Translations under genes and position numbers: made by a program
Part shown: one piece after another, positions 1 through 6,964 of the stretch
Position numbering within the stretch: position 1 is the first letter of the stretch
Layout: every line of letters begins with the position of its first letter
Notes under the pieces: model-generated
What the model was told of the DNA's origin: nothing
The model's input: the letters and a program-made list of their open reading frames with translations, nothing else
The model's database searches: none
Assembly: GCA_046597185.1 (NCBI GenBank)
Contig: JBKJLF010000336.1
Location: forward strand, 1 to 11,273
DNA from: CAMBDR01 sp046597185
GTDB taxonomy: Bacteria; Pseudomonadota; Gammaproteobacteria; Burkholderiales; Burkholderiaceae_D
Direction of reading: 5' to 3'
Length of the DNA: 11,273 nt

Positions 1-205
1 TGGCGTTATAATTCAACCGTGTAACATCGTCTGCTGCGCTTAGGGCACAATCACCACAATACGCAGCAATGCTTCGAACACGCAACGGCAATTAAGCATT
101 ACCCTTCCATTTTTAACCCGATCAACGCGCACGACCACAGCAACCGAATCACTACCGCTTCAGGCTCATACCTGGATTGGAAAATACTTTCGTTTGGTGT
201 AGAGT

Positions 206-331
206 TTGTTCTACCTGACGGATGAAGAAATTATTGAAGCGGCGAAAAATGACCCCGACTCGGCCTTGCCAAGCGAAGAAGAATTAAAAGAATTCAAGCG
301 CGGACGCGCGATGAAGCCTGCCGGGAAGTAA
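206..331 (+). CDS. Possible short antitoxin-like ORF or gene remnant
   Basis: This 41-codon frame would start at TTG 206; a stop lies just upstream at 200-202, and the frame ends at TAA 329-331. There is no ATG near the start. The peptide is strongly charged, beginning with an acidic LTDEEI-type segment and ending with basic residues (KRGR...KPAGK). The run TDEEI followed by NDPDS resembles the acidic N-terminal segment of BrnA-type antitoxins, but the ribbon-helix-helix DNA-binding part that should follow is missing, and no toxin gene is visible nearby. It may be a truncated relic or chance. The family comparison is from memory and weak. Confidence 0.2.
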   Translation: MFYLTDEEIIEAAKNDPDSALPSEEELKEFKRGRAMKPAGK

Positions 332-464
332 AGGTAAATGCGCCCACCCACAACCCCACCTTTTGCGCCAACGGCACCACTTGGTACGCGCCATCATCTG
401 ATTATCTTTATGACTGGTCAGAGAAAGAAGTTGACCATGGCAATAGCATCGAAACCGTGGTGTC

Positions 465-492
465 CAGTATGGGCGGTTCAGTATGGGCGGTT
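465..492 (+). repeat. 14-bp perfect tandem duplication
   Basis: The unit CAGTATGGGCGGTT occurs twice head to tail at 465-478 and 479-492, and the base after each copy is also C. It lies in the non-coding left flank. A perfect two-copy duplication of this size is most simply explained by replication slippage, and nothing nearby suggests a protein-binding function. Confidence 0.8.
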
Positions 493-683
493 CGGCCAAG
501 GTGCGCCTGGTGCCGCTATTTGCCCGCCCATGGTTCACAAATCCCACAAACGCGCAGTGGCGGTATTCGCCAGCCAAATGAAACTGGAGTAAAATCATTC
601 AAATTTGCGTTTATTTTGTCCCGGTTATCTCGGGGCGATAGAAATGCGTCATAATGTGCGACCGTTGAGACAGGTGGCTAATT

Positions 684-695
684 GTCAAGATTGAC
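684..695. promoter_or_regulatory. Small inverted repeat in the hsdR leader, candidate operator
   Basis: GTCAA-GA-TTGAC forms a perfect dyad of two 5-bp arms with a 2-bp centre, about 50 bp upstream of the preferred hsdR start. A weak promoter-like pair overlaps it: TTGAGA at 665-670 and AAGATT at 687-692, with a 16-bp spacer and a poor -10 match. The position would suit a repressor site on the operon promoter. However, the arms are short and such dyads occur by chance, and no regulator gene is present in the window. Confidence 0.2.
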
Positions 696-746
696 CCAGG
701 GCAGGCGTTGCCAGGGGGCAGCACCAAAAATTGCAGAGCACCAATA

Positions 747-3700
747 ATGATTGAACAACAAATCGAACAAAGCTTCATCGCCAAACTGACGGGGCTTAAA
801 TACGAATATCGCCCGGACATTACTGACCGCGCTACGCTGGAGCAGAACTTCCGCGCGAAGTTCGATGCACTGAATCGCGTGCGCCTGACTGACAGCGAAT
901 TCGCCAGATTGTTGGATGAAATTGTCACGCCGGATGTGTTTACCGCCGCCAAAACACTGCGCAGCATCAACGCCTTCACCCGCGACGATGGCACGCCCCT
1001 CAACTACACCTTGGTCAACCTGCGCGACTGGTGCAAAAACCATTTTGAAGTCATCAGCCAATTGCGCATCGACACAGCCAACAGCCACCACCGCTACGAT
1101 GTAATTTTGCTCATCAACGGCGTGCCCTGCGTGCAGGTCGAACTGAAAACCCTGGGAGTAAATCCGCGCCGGGCGATGGAACAGATCGTCGAATACAAAC
1201 GCGACCCCGGCAACGGTTACAGCAAGACCTTGCTGTGCTTCATGCAGCTTTTCATCGTCAGCAACCGCGACCGGACGTATTACTTTGCCAACAACAACGC
1301 ACGTCACTTCGCCTTTGATGCGGATGAGCGCTTTTTGCCGATTTATGAGTTTGCGGATGAAAAAGACAACCGCAAAATTGCCCACCTCGACGAATTCGCC
1401 GACCATTTTTTGAAAAAATGTGATTTGGGCCGCACCATCAGCCGCTATATGGTGCTGCTGGCTGGCGAGCAAAAGCTGATGGTCATGCGGCCCTATCAAG
1501 TGTATGCGGTGCAAAATATTGTCCAGTGCGTTGATGAGAGCGGCGGCAATGGCTATATCTGGCACACCACTGGCAGTGGCAAGACGCTGACTTCGTTCAA
1601 AGCCGCCACCTTGCTAAAGGAAAACGCACACATCCACAAATGCGTGTTTGTGGTTGACCGCAAAGACCTTGACCGCCAGACCCGTGAAGAATTCAACCGC
1701 TTTCAGGAAGGTTGCGTCGAAGAAAACACCAACACCGCCGCGCTGGTGTACCGGCTGCTGTCTGACAATTATGCCGACAAGGTGATTGTGACTACGATTC
1801 AAAAACTTGGCTTGGCACTCGATGAAAACAGCCGCCGCAACAAGCAGCGCAGCAAACACGGCCAAGCCACCTTCAAAGAACAGCTAGCAAGCCTGAAGGA
1901 CAAGCGCATCGTCTTCATTTTCGATGAATGCCACCGCTCGCAGTTCGGGGAAAACCACAAGGCCATCAAGTCCTTCTTCCCCAAGGCACAACTATTCGGC
2001 TTTACCGGCACGCCGATTTTTGTCGAAAATGCTTCCTTGCAAAAAATTGAGGATGACACCGCCTCCATGCACACCACGGAGGACTTGTTTCAAACGCAAT
2101 TGCACGCCTACACCATCACCGATGCCATCGGCGACAAGAACGTGCTGCGCTTTCACATTGATTATTTCAAGCCGGAAGGCAAGAAACTGCCCAAGCCCGG
2201 CGAAGCCATTGCCAAAAAAGCCGTGATTGAGGCGATTCTCACCAAGCATGATGCCGCGACTGGCAACCGCCGTTTTAATGCGATTTTGGCCACCGCGTCG
2301 ATTAATGATGCGATTGAATACCATGGTTTGTTCAAGGCCATGCAAAAAAAGAAGGCAGCGGCGGAACCCGACTTCCGCCCGCTCAACATTGCCTGCGTTT
2401 TTTCCCCGCCCGCCGAGGACGACCCGGATGTGAAACAGATTCAGGCCGACTTGCTGCAAGAACAGGCCGACAATCAGGTCGATCCGGAAGGCAAAAAAGC
2501 CGCGCTGGTCGCCATTTTGGCCGATTACAACGCGCGCTATGGCACCAATCACCGGCTGGGGGAGTTCGATCTCTACTACCAGGACGTGCAAAAGCGCATC
2601 AAAGACCAGCAATGGCCAAAGGCCGACTTCCCCGCCGCGCAGCGCATTGACATCACCATCGTGGTGGACATGCTGCTCACCGGTTTCGATTCCAAGTTTC
2701 TCAATACGCTCTACGTGGATAAAAAGCTTCAGTACCACGGCCTGATTCAAGCCTTTTCCCGCACCAACCGCGTGTTGAACGCGGCCAAACCGTATGGCAA
2801 CATTCTCGATTTTCGCCAGCAAAAAGAGGCCGTGGATGATGCCATTGAGCTTTTTTCCGGCAAACAAACCGTGGAAGAGGCGCGCGAAATCTGGCTGGTG
2901 GACAAGGCCCCGGTGGTGATTCAAAAGCTCGAAGCCGCAGTGCAGGCGCTTGACAGCTTCATGCAGTCGCAAGGGCTCGCTTGCTCGCCTTCTGAAGTCG
3001 CCAATTTGAAGGGCGATGATGCCTGCGCCCAATTCATCAACTGCTTCAGGGAAGTGCAGCGCTGCAAAACCCAGCTTGATCAATATACCGACCTGACCGA
3101 AGAACACAAAGCCGCTATCGAACAGGTGCTGCCGGATGAACATTTGCGCGGCTTCAAAGGCCAGTATCTGACCACCGCCAAAATGCTAAAAGAGCAACAA
3201 GGCAGAAGCGGCGATAAAGGCGGGGTCACGGAAACGCTGGATCAGCTTGAGTTTGAATTCGTGCTGTTCGCTTCCGACGTGATCGATTATGACTACATCA
3301 TGAGTTTGCTCACCAAGTTTTCGGCCAAGGGGCCGGACAAATACAGAATGTCGCGTGAGCAACTTATCGGCCTTATCTGCGCCGATGCCAAATTCATTAA
3401 CGAGCGGGAAGACATTACCGAATATATCGGCACGCTCAAGGCGGGGGAAGGGCTTGCCGAAAACGCCATTCGCGATGGTTATATCCGCTTCAAGGAGGGG
3501 AAAAATGCCAAGGAACTGGCAGCCATTGCCAGCAAACATGGCTTGGCTACCAGCGCACTGCAAGCGTTTGTTGCTGGCGTGCTCGGCCGCATGATTTTTG
3601 ATGGCGAACAACTGAGTGATTTAATGGCCCCGCTTGACCTTGGCTGGAAAGCGCGCGCCAAGGCGGAAACTGCGCTGATGGCGGATTTGTATCCGGTGCT

Positions 3701-3755
3701 GACCAAGCGGGCTGGTGAGCGGGATATTTCGGGGTTGAGTGCATATGAGCAATAA
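747..3755 (+). CDS. hsdR: Type I restriction enzyme, R (endonuclease/translocase) subunit HsdR
   Basis: HsdR is the ATP-driven DNA translocase and nuclease of a type I system, acting on DNA bound by the M2S core. The 1002-residue product matches the length of EcoR124I HsdR (about 1040). It has an N-terminal PD-(D/E)XK nuclease with D118, E132 and K134, the same 14- and 2-residue spacing as in EcoR124I. The superfamily 2 motor follows: Walker A GSGKT at 276-280, DECH at 393-396, TGTP shortly after, and motif VI QAFSRTNR at 668-675. The segment around Walker A and DECHRSQFG is nearly identical to type IC enzymes. ATG 747 is preferred because the protein then begins MIEQQIEQSF, like its homologues. 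A TTG at 708 in the same frame has a better ribosome-binding site (AGGG 698-701) and would add 13 residues. The gene is first in the operon, and its 3' end overlaps hsdS by 11 bp. Confidence 0.97.
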   Translation: MIEQQIEQSFIAKLTGLKYEYRPDITDRATLEQNFRAKFDALNRVRLTDSEFARLLDEIVTPDVFTAAKTLRSINAFTRDDGTPLNYTLVNLRDWCKNHFEVISQLRIDTANSHHRYDVILLINGVPCVQVELKTLGVNPRRAMEQIVEYKRDPGNGYSKTLLCFMQLFIVSNRDRTYYFANNNARHFAFDADERFLPIYEFADEKDNRKIAHLDEFADHFLKKCDLGRTISRYMVLLAGEQKLMVMRPYQVYAVQNIVQCVDESGGNGYIWHTTGSGKTLTSFKAATLLKENAHIHKCVFVVDRKDLDRQTREEFNRFQEGCVEENTNTAALVYRLLSDNYADKVIVTTIQKLGLALDENSRRNKQRSKHGQATFKEQLASLKDKRIVFIFDECHRSQFGENHKAIKSFFPKAQLFGFTGTPIFVENASLQKIEDDTASMHTTEDLFQTQLHAYTITDAIGDKNVLRFHIDYFKPEGKKLPKPGEAIAKKAVIEAILTKHDAATGNRRFNAILATASINDAIEYHGLFKAMQKKKAAAEPDFRPLNIACVFSPPAEDDPDVKQIQADLLQEQADNQVDPEGKKAALVAILADYNARYGTNHRLGEFDLYYQDVQKRIKDQQWPKADFPAAQRIDITIVVDMLLTGFDSKFLNTLYVDKKLQYHGLIQAFSRTNRVLNAAKPYGNILDFRQQKEAVDDAIELFSGKQTVEEAREIWLVDKAPVVIQKLEAAVQALDSFMQSQGLACSPSEVANLKGDDACAQFINCFREVQRCKTQLDQYTDLTEEHKAAIEQVLPDEHLRGFKGQYLTTAKMLKEQQGRSGDKGGVTETLDQLEFEFVLFASDVIDYDYIMSLLTKFSAKGPDKYRMSREQLIGLICADAKFINEREDITEYIGTLKAGEGLAENAIRDGYIRFKEGKNAKELAAIASKHGLATSALQAFVAGVLGRMIFDGEQLSDLMAPLDLGWKARAKAETALMADLYPVLTKRAGERDISGLSAYEQ

Positions 3756-5079
3756 GACCGGCAAGAAGGGGGCGCAGCCTGGGTTGGTGCCGAAGTTGCG
3801 GTTCCCGGAGTTTTGGGGAACTGTGGGGTGGGAACCTGCTTCGCTGCGTGAAATCTATTCGTTCAAAGGAAACAACTCACTTTCTCGTGACAAGCTGAAC
3901 TACGTTGCTGGCACAGTGAAGAACATCCATTACGGCGACATTCACACCAAATTTCCCTCCCACTTCGATATCACGAAGGAGCTTGTTCCATTTATCAATA
4001 AGCCGGAGGAAACCATCGTAAGTGCAAAAGATCTGTGTATTGAGGGCGACATAATTTTCGCGGACGCTTCTGAGGATTTGGAAGGCATTGGCAAGTGTAT
4101 CGAAATTATTGTCTTGAATGGGGCGCGTGTGGTTTCGGGGTTGCACACGATTCTAGCCCGCCGAATTGGGGAGCGAATAGCTTTAGGATTTGGGGGGCAC
4201 GTCTTCAAATCTCGATTTGTTCGCACGCAGATTCAGAAGGAAGCGCAAGGGGCGAAAGTCTTAGGCATTTCTCCAACGCGCTTGCGGAACCTGCGCTTGC
4301 CGCTACCGTATGATCTAACCGAACAGCAAAAAATCACCGTTTGCCTGAACTCGGTGGATGAGCAGATTACCGCGCAAGCGCAGAAAGTGGATGCGCTTAA
4401 GATCCATAAAAAAGGGTTGTTGCAGCAGCTTTTCCCCCAAATCGGCGAAACTCAACCCCACCTACGCTTCCCAGAATTTAACTCTTCGGAGGTTTGGCAG
4501 CATAAAAAGATATCAGGCCTATTGTATAAGGTTTCTGATTCAGTAATCGTTGAGCCTGATAGTTTGTATCGGGAAATTGGGATACGCTCACACGGGAAGG
4601 GTATTTTTCACAAAGACCTCATAAGCGGAAAACAAATTGGCAATAAGCGGGTTTTTTCTGTCGTACCAGATGCATTTGTTGTAAATATCGTTTTCGCGTG
4701 GGAGCAAGCAGTAGCCACAACAGCCACCGCAGAAGTAGGGATGATTGCTTCGCATCGGTTCCCGATGTATGTTGCGTTAGCAGGAAAATGTAATGTTGAC
4801 TACATAAAGTATTTCTTTTTCACCAAAACTGGCAAATGGCTTTTGGAACTAGCCTCACCTGGCGGTGCAGGGCGGAATAGAACCCTTGGCCAGAAGGAGT
4901 TTGAGAAGCTAGAAATTTTCCTGCCGCAGGAAGTAGCCGAGCAAAGGAGAATTGCAGATTGTTTATCCACTATTGATGTCCTGATCACCTTGGAAACCCA
5001 AAAGCTCGAAACTCTGGAAACACACAAAAAAGGCCTGATACAGCAGCTTTTCCCAACCTTGGAGGAACGTAAGGCATGA
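3745..5079 (+). CDS. hsdS: Type I restriction-modification specificity subunit HsdS
   Basis: HsdS recognises the bipartite DNA target for both methylation and cutting. The 444-residue product has the classic two-half layout. LRFPEF at 18-23 opens target-recognition domain 1, and LRFPEF recurs at 240-245 before domain 2. Each half ends in a conserved helical spacer closing with HKKGL(L/I)QQLFP, starting at H221 and H427. The spacers set the distance between the two half-sites. ATG 3745 is chosen over GTG 3739, which is two codons upstream; GGGG at 3731-3734 is a usable ribosome-binding site. The start lies inside the end of hsdR, and the stop overlaps the next gene (ATGA). Domain 2 is clearly more AT-rich than the neighbouring genes, as expected for exchanged recognition domains. 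The actual target sequence cannot be read from the protein by eye. Confidence 0.96.
   Translation: MSNKTGKKGAQPGLVPKLRFPEFWGTVGWEPASLREIYSFKGNNSLSRDKLNYVAGTVKNIHYGDIHTKFPSHFDITKELVPFINKPEETIVSAKDLCIEGDIIFADASEDLEGIGKCIEIIVLNGARVVSGLHTILARRIGERIALGFGGHVFKSRFVRTQIQKEAQGAKVLGISPTRLRNLRLPLPYDLTEQQKITVCLNSVDEQITAQAQKVDALKIHKKGLLQQLFPQIGETQPHLRFPEFNSSEVWQHKKISGLLYKVSDSVIVEPDSLYREIGIRSHGKGIFHKDLISGKQIGNKRVFSVVPDAFVVNIVFAWEQAVATTATAEVGMIASHRFPMYVALAGKCNVDYIKYFFFTKTGKWLLELASPGGAGRNRTLGQKEFEKLEIFLPQEVAEQRRIADCLSTIDVLITLETQKLETLETHKKGLIQQLFPTLEERKA
4405..5054 (+). repeat. Repeated spacer-helix coding motif inside hsdS (4405-4436 and 5023-5054)
   Basis: Two stretches of about 32 bp, at 4405-4436 and 5023-5054, encode the matching HKKGLLQQLFP and HKKGLIQQLFP ends of the two conserved regions. 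The DNA differs mainly at third codon positions, but the run CAGCAGCTTTTCCC is identical in both. Such repeats in hsdS genes are known sites for recombination that swaps or circularly permutes recognition domains. Confidence 0.75.
5061..5065 (+). promoter_or_regulatory. Strong ribosome-binding site for prrC inside the hsdS 3' end
   Basis: GGAGG lies 10 bases before ATG 5076, within the last codons of hsdS. It supports 5076 as the prrC start and indicates that prrC can be initiated efficiently in its own right as well as by coupling through the ATGA overlap. Confidence 0.6.
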
Positions 5080-6251
5080 GCAACCAGCAAAAGATCAACA
5101 CCTATGCAAATTTGGAAACGCTTGCAAGAAAATTGCGTGACGATCTCGGCGGTGCCGATATCATCCTGCTTTACGCCTACAACCGCACCGGCAAGACACG
5201 GCTTTCGATGGAATTCAAGGACGTGGGAAAGCGCAAGACAAAGAAAAAACCCCATCCCGTGCCCGACACGCTCTACTTCAACGCCTACACCGAAGACCTG
5301 TTCACCTGGGACAATGATCTTGACGGCAACGCCTTGCGCCATCTCCGGCTTAATTCGGACTCTGCTTTCTTCAACGGCCTGAAGGATCTCGCGCTCGATA
5401 CCACCATTGCTGCCTACCTCAGCCGCTACGCCGATTTCAACTTCCGTATCGACTACGAGGAATGGAAGGTTTTCTTCCGCAAGGACGATGCGGAAAACAT
5501 CAAAATTTCCCGTGGCGAGCAAAACATTTTTATCTGGTGCCTGTTCATGGCCATTTGCGAACGTATGCATGATGGCCATGTTTCGTACCAGTCGTATCAA
5601 TATCTCTACAACGACGACCCGATTTCCTCGCTGGACGACAACAACGCCATCGCCGTTGCCTGCGATCTGGCCCACCTTCTGCGCCGCGCCGCCAACCGCA
5701 AAGACCAAAGCGGCGCAGCCGCACCGATCAGGATTGTGTTTTCCACCCACCACGCGCTGTTCTTCAATGTGATGTGTAACGAAATCGGCAGAACGAAAGA
5801 GGATGAGCCGAAAGTCAAGCACAAGCGCTATTTCCTGCACCGCCCCAATAGCGAAGGCACCTACACTCTGCGCGCAATGACAGCGGACACGCCGTATTTT
5901 CACCACGTTGCGTCATTGGCGGAGTTGCAACAAGCCGCCGATCCCGCCATTGACAAGCTGTACACTTTCCATTTCAACGCACTGCGCAGCATCATGGAGA
6001 AAACCGCTTCCTTTTTCGGGCACGATGACATCGCATTTTGCCTCAAAGCATTGAACAACGAAGAAGACATCGCACTCTATAACCGTGCCTTAAACCTGTT
6101 AAGCCATGGCAAATACGCGATTCACGAACCAACCGAAATGGGTGACAATACCAAAGACCTGTTCCGCCGCATCCTGAATGACTTCACAACCCAATTCCAG
6201 TTTGCACTACCGGAAATTCTGGACGCAGCACCGCCCGCCGGGGGGACCTGA
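5076..6251 (+). CDS. prrC: PrrC-family tRNA anticodon nuclease
   Basis: PrrC nicks a tRNA (tRNA-Lys in E. coli) next to the wobble base and stops translation. It is normally held inactive by its partner type IC restriction enzyme and released when a phage inhibits that enzyme. The 391-residue product matches E. coli PrrC (396) throughout. The ABC-like ATPase motifs are Walker A NRTGKT at 36-41, a YFNAYTEDLFTWDNDL block at 67-82, signature ISRGEQ at 144-149, Walker B with D180-D181, D-loop SSLDD at 184-188 and an H-loop THH at 224-226. The nuclease part has R304 and E308 in ALRSIMEKTASF and H344 in LLSHG, matching the E. coli triad R320-E324-H356. The gene starts within the hsdS stop (ATGA), as expected for a coupled partner. 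The anticodon-recognition segment is diverged (about 266-278). Homology is from memory of the E. coli sequence, but the match is extensive. Confidence 0.93.
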   Translation: MSNQQKINTYANLETLARKLRDDLGGADIILLYAYNRTGKTRLSMEFKDVGKRKTKKKPHPVPDTLYFNAYTEDLFTWDNDLDGNALRHLRLNSDSAFFNGLKDLALDTTIAAYLSRYADFNFRIDYEEWKVFFRKDDAENIKISRGEQNIFIWCLFMAICERMHDGHVSYQSYQYLYNDDPISSLDDNNAIAVACDLAHLLRRAANRKDQSGAAAPIRIVFSTHHALFFNVMCNEIGRTKEDEPKVKHKRYFLHRPNSEGTYTLRAMTADTPYFHHVASLAELQQAADPAIDKLYTFHFNALRSIMEKTASFFGHDDIAFCLKALNNEEDIALYNRALNLLSHGKYAIHEPTEMGDNTKDLFRRILNDFTTQFQFALPEILDAAPPAGGT

Positions 6252-6964
6252 TGAACGCAGTCACCAGCCTTCACGCGGATGTCAAAAAAATCCTCGAACA
6301 AGCCCGCAGCCAGGCACGCGCAGCGGTAAATACTGCCATGGTGGAGGCGTATTGGCTGATAGGCCAGCGCATCGTTCTGGAAGAGCAGCAAGGGCAGCAC
6401 AAGGCGCAGTACGGCACGCGCCTGATGGAGGCATTGGCGATTGCCCTGACGGCCGATTTCGGCAAGGGTTTCTCCTATGCCAATCTGTACAATTTTCGCC
6501 AGTTCTACCGGGTTTTTCCCGAACGGGAAATTCTCTACACGCTGTGTAGAGAATTGAGCTGGAGCCATTTGCGCCTGATCATCCGGGCCGATTCGCAACA
6601 GGCCATCGAGTACTACTGCAAGGAGACGCGGGAACAGCAGTGGACGGTGCGCCAGTTGGAACGGCATATCAAGACGGGGAGTTTTCAGCGTCTGCTGTCA
6701 AGTCAGGTCGAGCCACCAGCCGACAATGCGACCAAGGTGGCGCATCTGGACTTCATCAAAGATCCGTATGTACTGGAGTTCTTGCAGTTACCCGAATCGG
6801 ACTCGGTGATACAGGAGCGCGCACAACTATTTGCCTCCAAGTATCGGCGCATATTGCCCACCGAGGAGGAATTGATTGTCCAGATCGAGCGCGAGAAGCG
6901 CCTGATCGCGTGGCGGAACAATGAGCGTACCGACCACGACAACACTGAAGAAAACACACCATGA
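6251..6964 (+). CDS. DUF1016/YhcG-family protein lacking the PD-(D/E)XK nuclease core
   Basis: The first 150 or so residues match the DUF1016 N-terminal domain: an AYWLIGQRIV helix, YGTRLMEALA, GFSYANLYNFRQFY and LSWSHLRLIIR. A normal full-length member (about 330-370 residues) continues after KDPYVLEFLQLP into a PD-(D/E)XK nuclease and ends with an F-A-S-(K/R)-Y...LP-(S/T)-EEEL tail. Here the sequence passes from LPES (180-183) within about 10 residues to QLFASKYRRILPTEEEL (192-208), so roughly 110-120 residues holding the nuclease active site are absent while the frame stays open. The product is 237 residues. ATG 6251 overlaps the prrC stop by one base (TGATG) with GGGGG at 6241-6245 as ribosome-binding site, and the end overlaps hsdM (ATGA). 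It is unlikely to cut DNA by itself. A structural or regulatory role in the complex is possible but unproven. Confidence 0.85.
   Translation: MNAVTSLHADVKKILEQARSQARAAVNTAMVEAYWLIGQRIVLEEQQGQHKAQYGTRLMEALAIALTADFGKGFSYANLYNFRQFYRVFPEREILYTLCRELSWSHLRLIIRADSQQAIEYYCKETREQQWTVRQLERHIKTGSFQRLLSSQVEPPADNATKVAHLDFIKDPYVLEFLQLPESDSVIQERAQLFASKYRRILPTEEELIVQIEREKRLIAWRNNERTDHDNTEENTP

Larger units (their letters stand above)
1..746. other. Left flank, no confidently identifiable gene
   Basis: This stretch precedes the restriction operon. Several frames are open for 60-100 codons, but they overlap one another on both strands. None shows a family motif I recognise, and none combines a good ribosome-binding site with a plausible start. 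The frame-1 reading from about 25 to 225 has a protein-like end but no ATG, and could be the eroded tail of an older gene. A TATAAT hexamer lies at 7-12, but its -35 region would fall outside the window. The region looks like degraded accessory DNA plus the leader of hsdR. That interpretation is inference. Confidence 0.5.

Noticed and set aside
1..12. TATAAT near the left edge as a promoter
   Set aside because: A -35 element would be outside the window and no gene start follows at a sensible distance.
403..420. Possible duplicated dusA attachment core, from a TATGACTGGTCAG stretch resembling the dusA start region GATGGACTGGACTGAC
   Set aside because: Only about 8 contiguous bases match and the rest diverges, so it is not a credible att duplication.
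338..654. Overlapping plus- and minus-strand frames in the left flank
   Set aside because: They overlap each other, lack recognisable domains, and include a two-copy slippage repeat. No single frame stands out as coding.
678..1565. Long minus-strand frame opposite the start of hsdR
   Set aside because: It is the antisense shadow of a strongly conserved gene in GC-rich DNA and shows no family motifs of its own.
1992..3143. 383-codon minus-strand frame opposite hsdR
   Set aside because: It is antisense to the helicase motifs of hsdR, which are unambiguous; long antisense frames are expected from codon bias.
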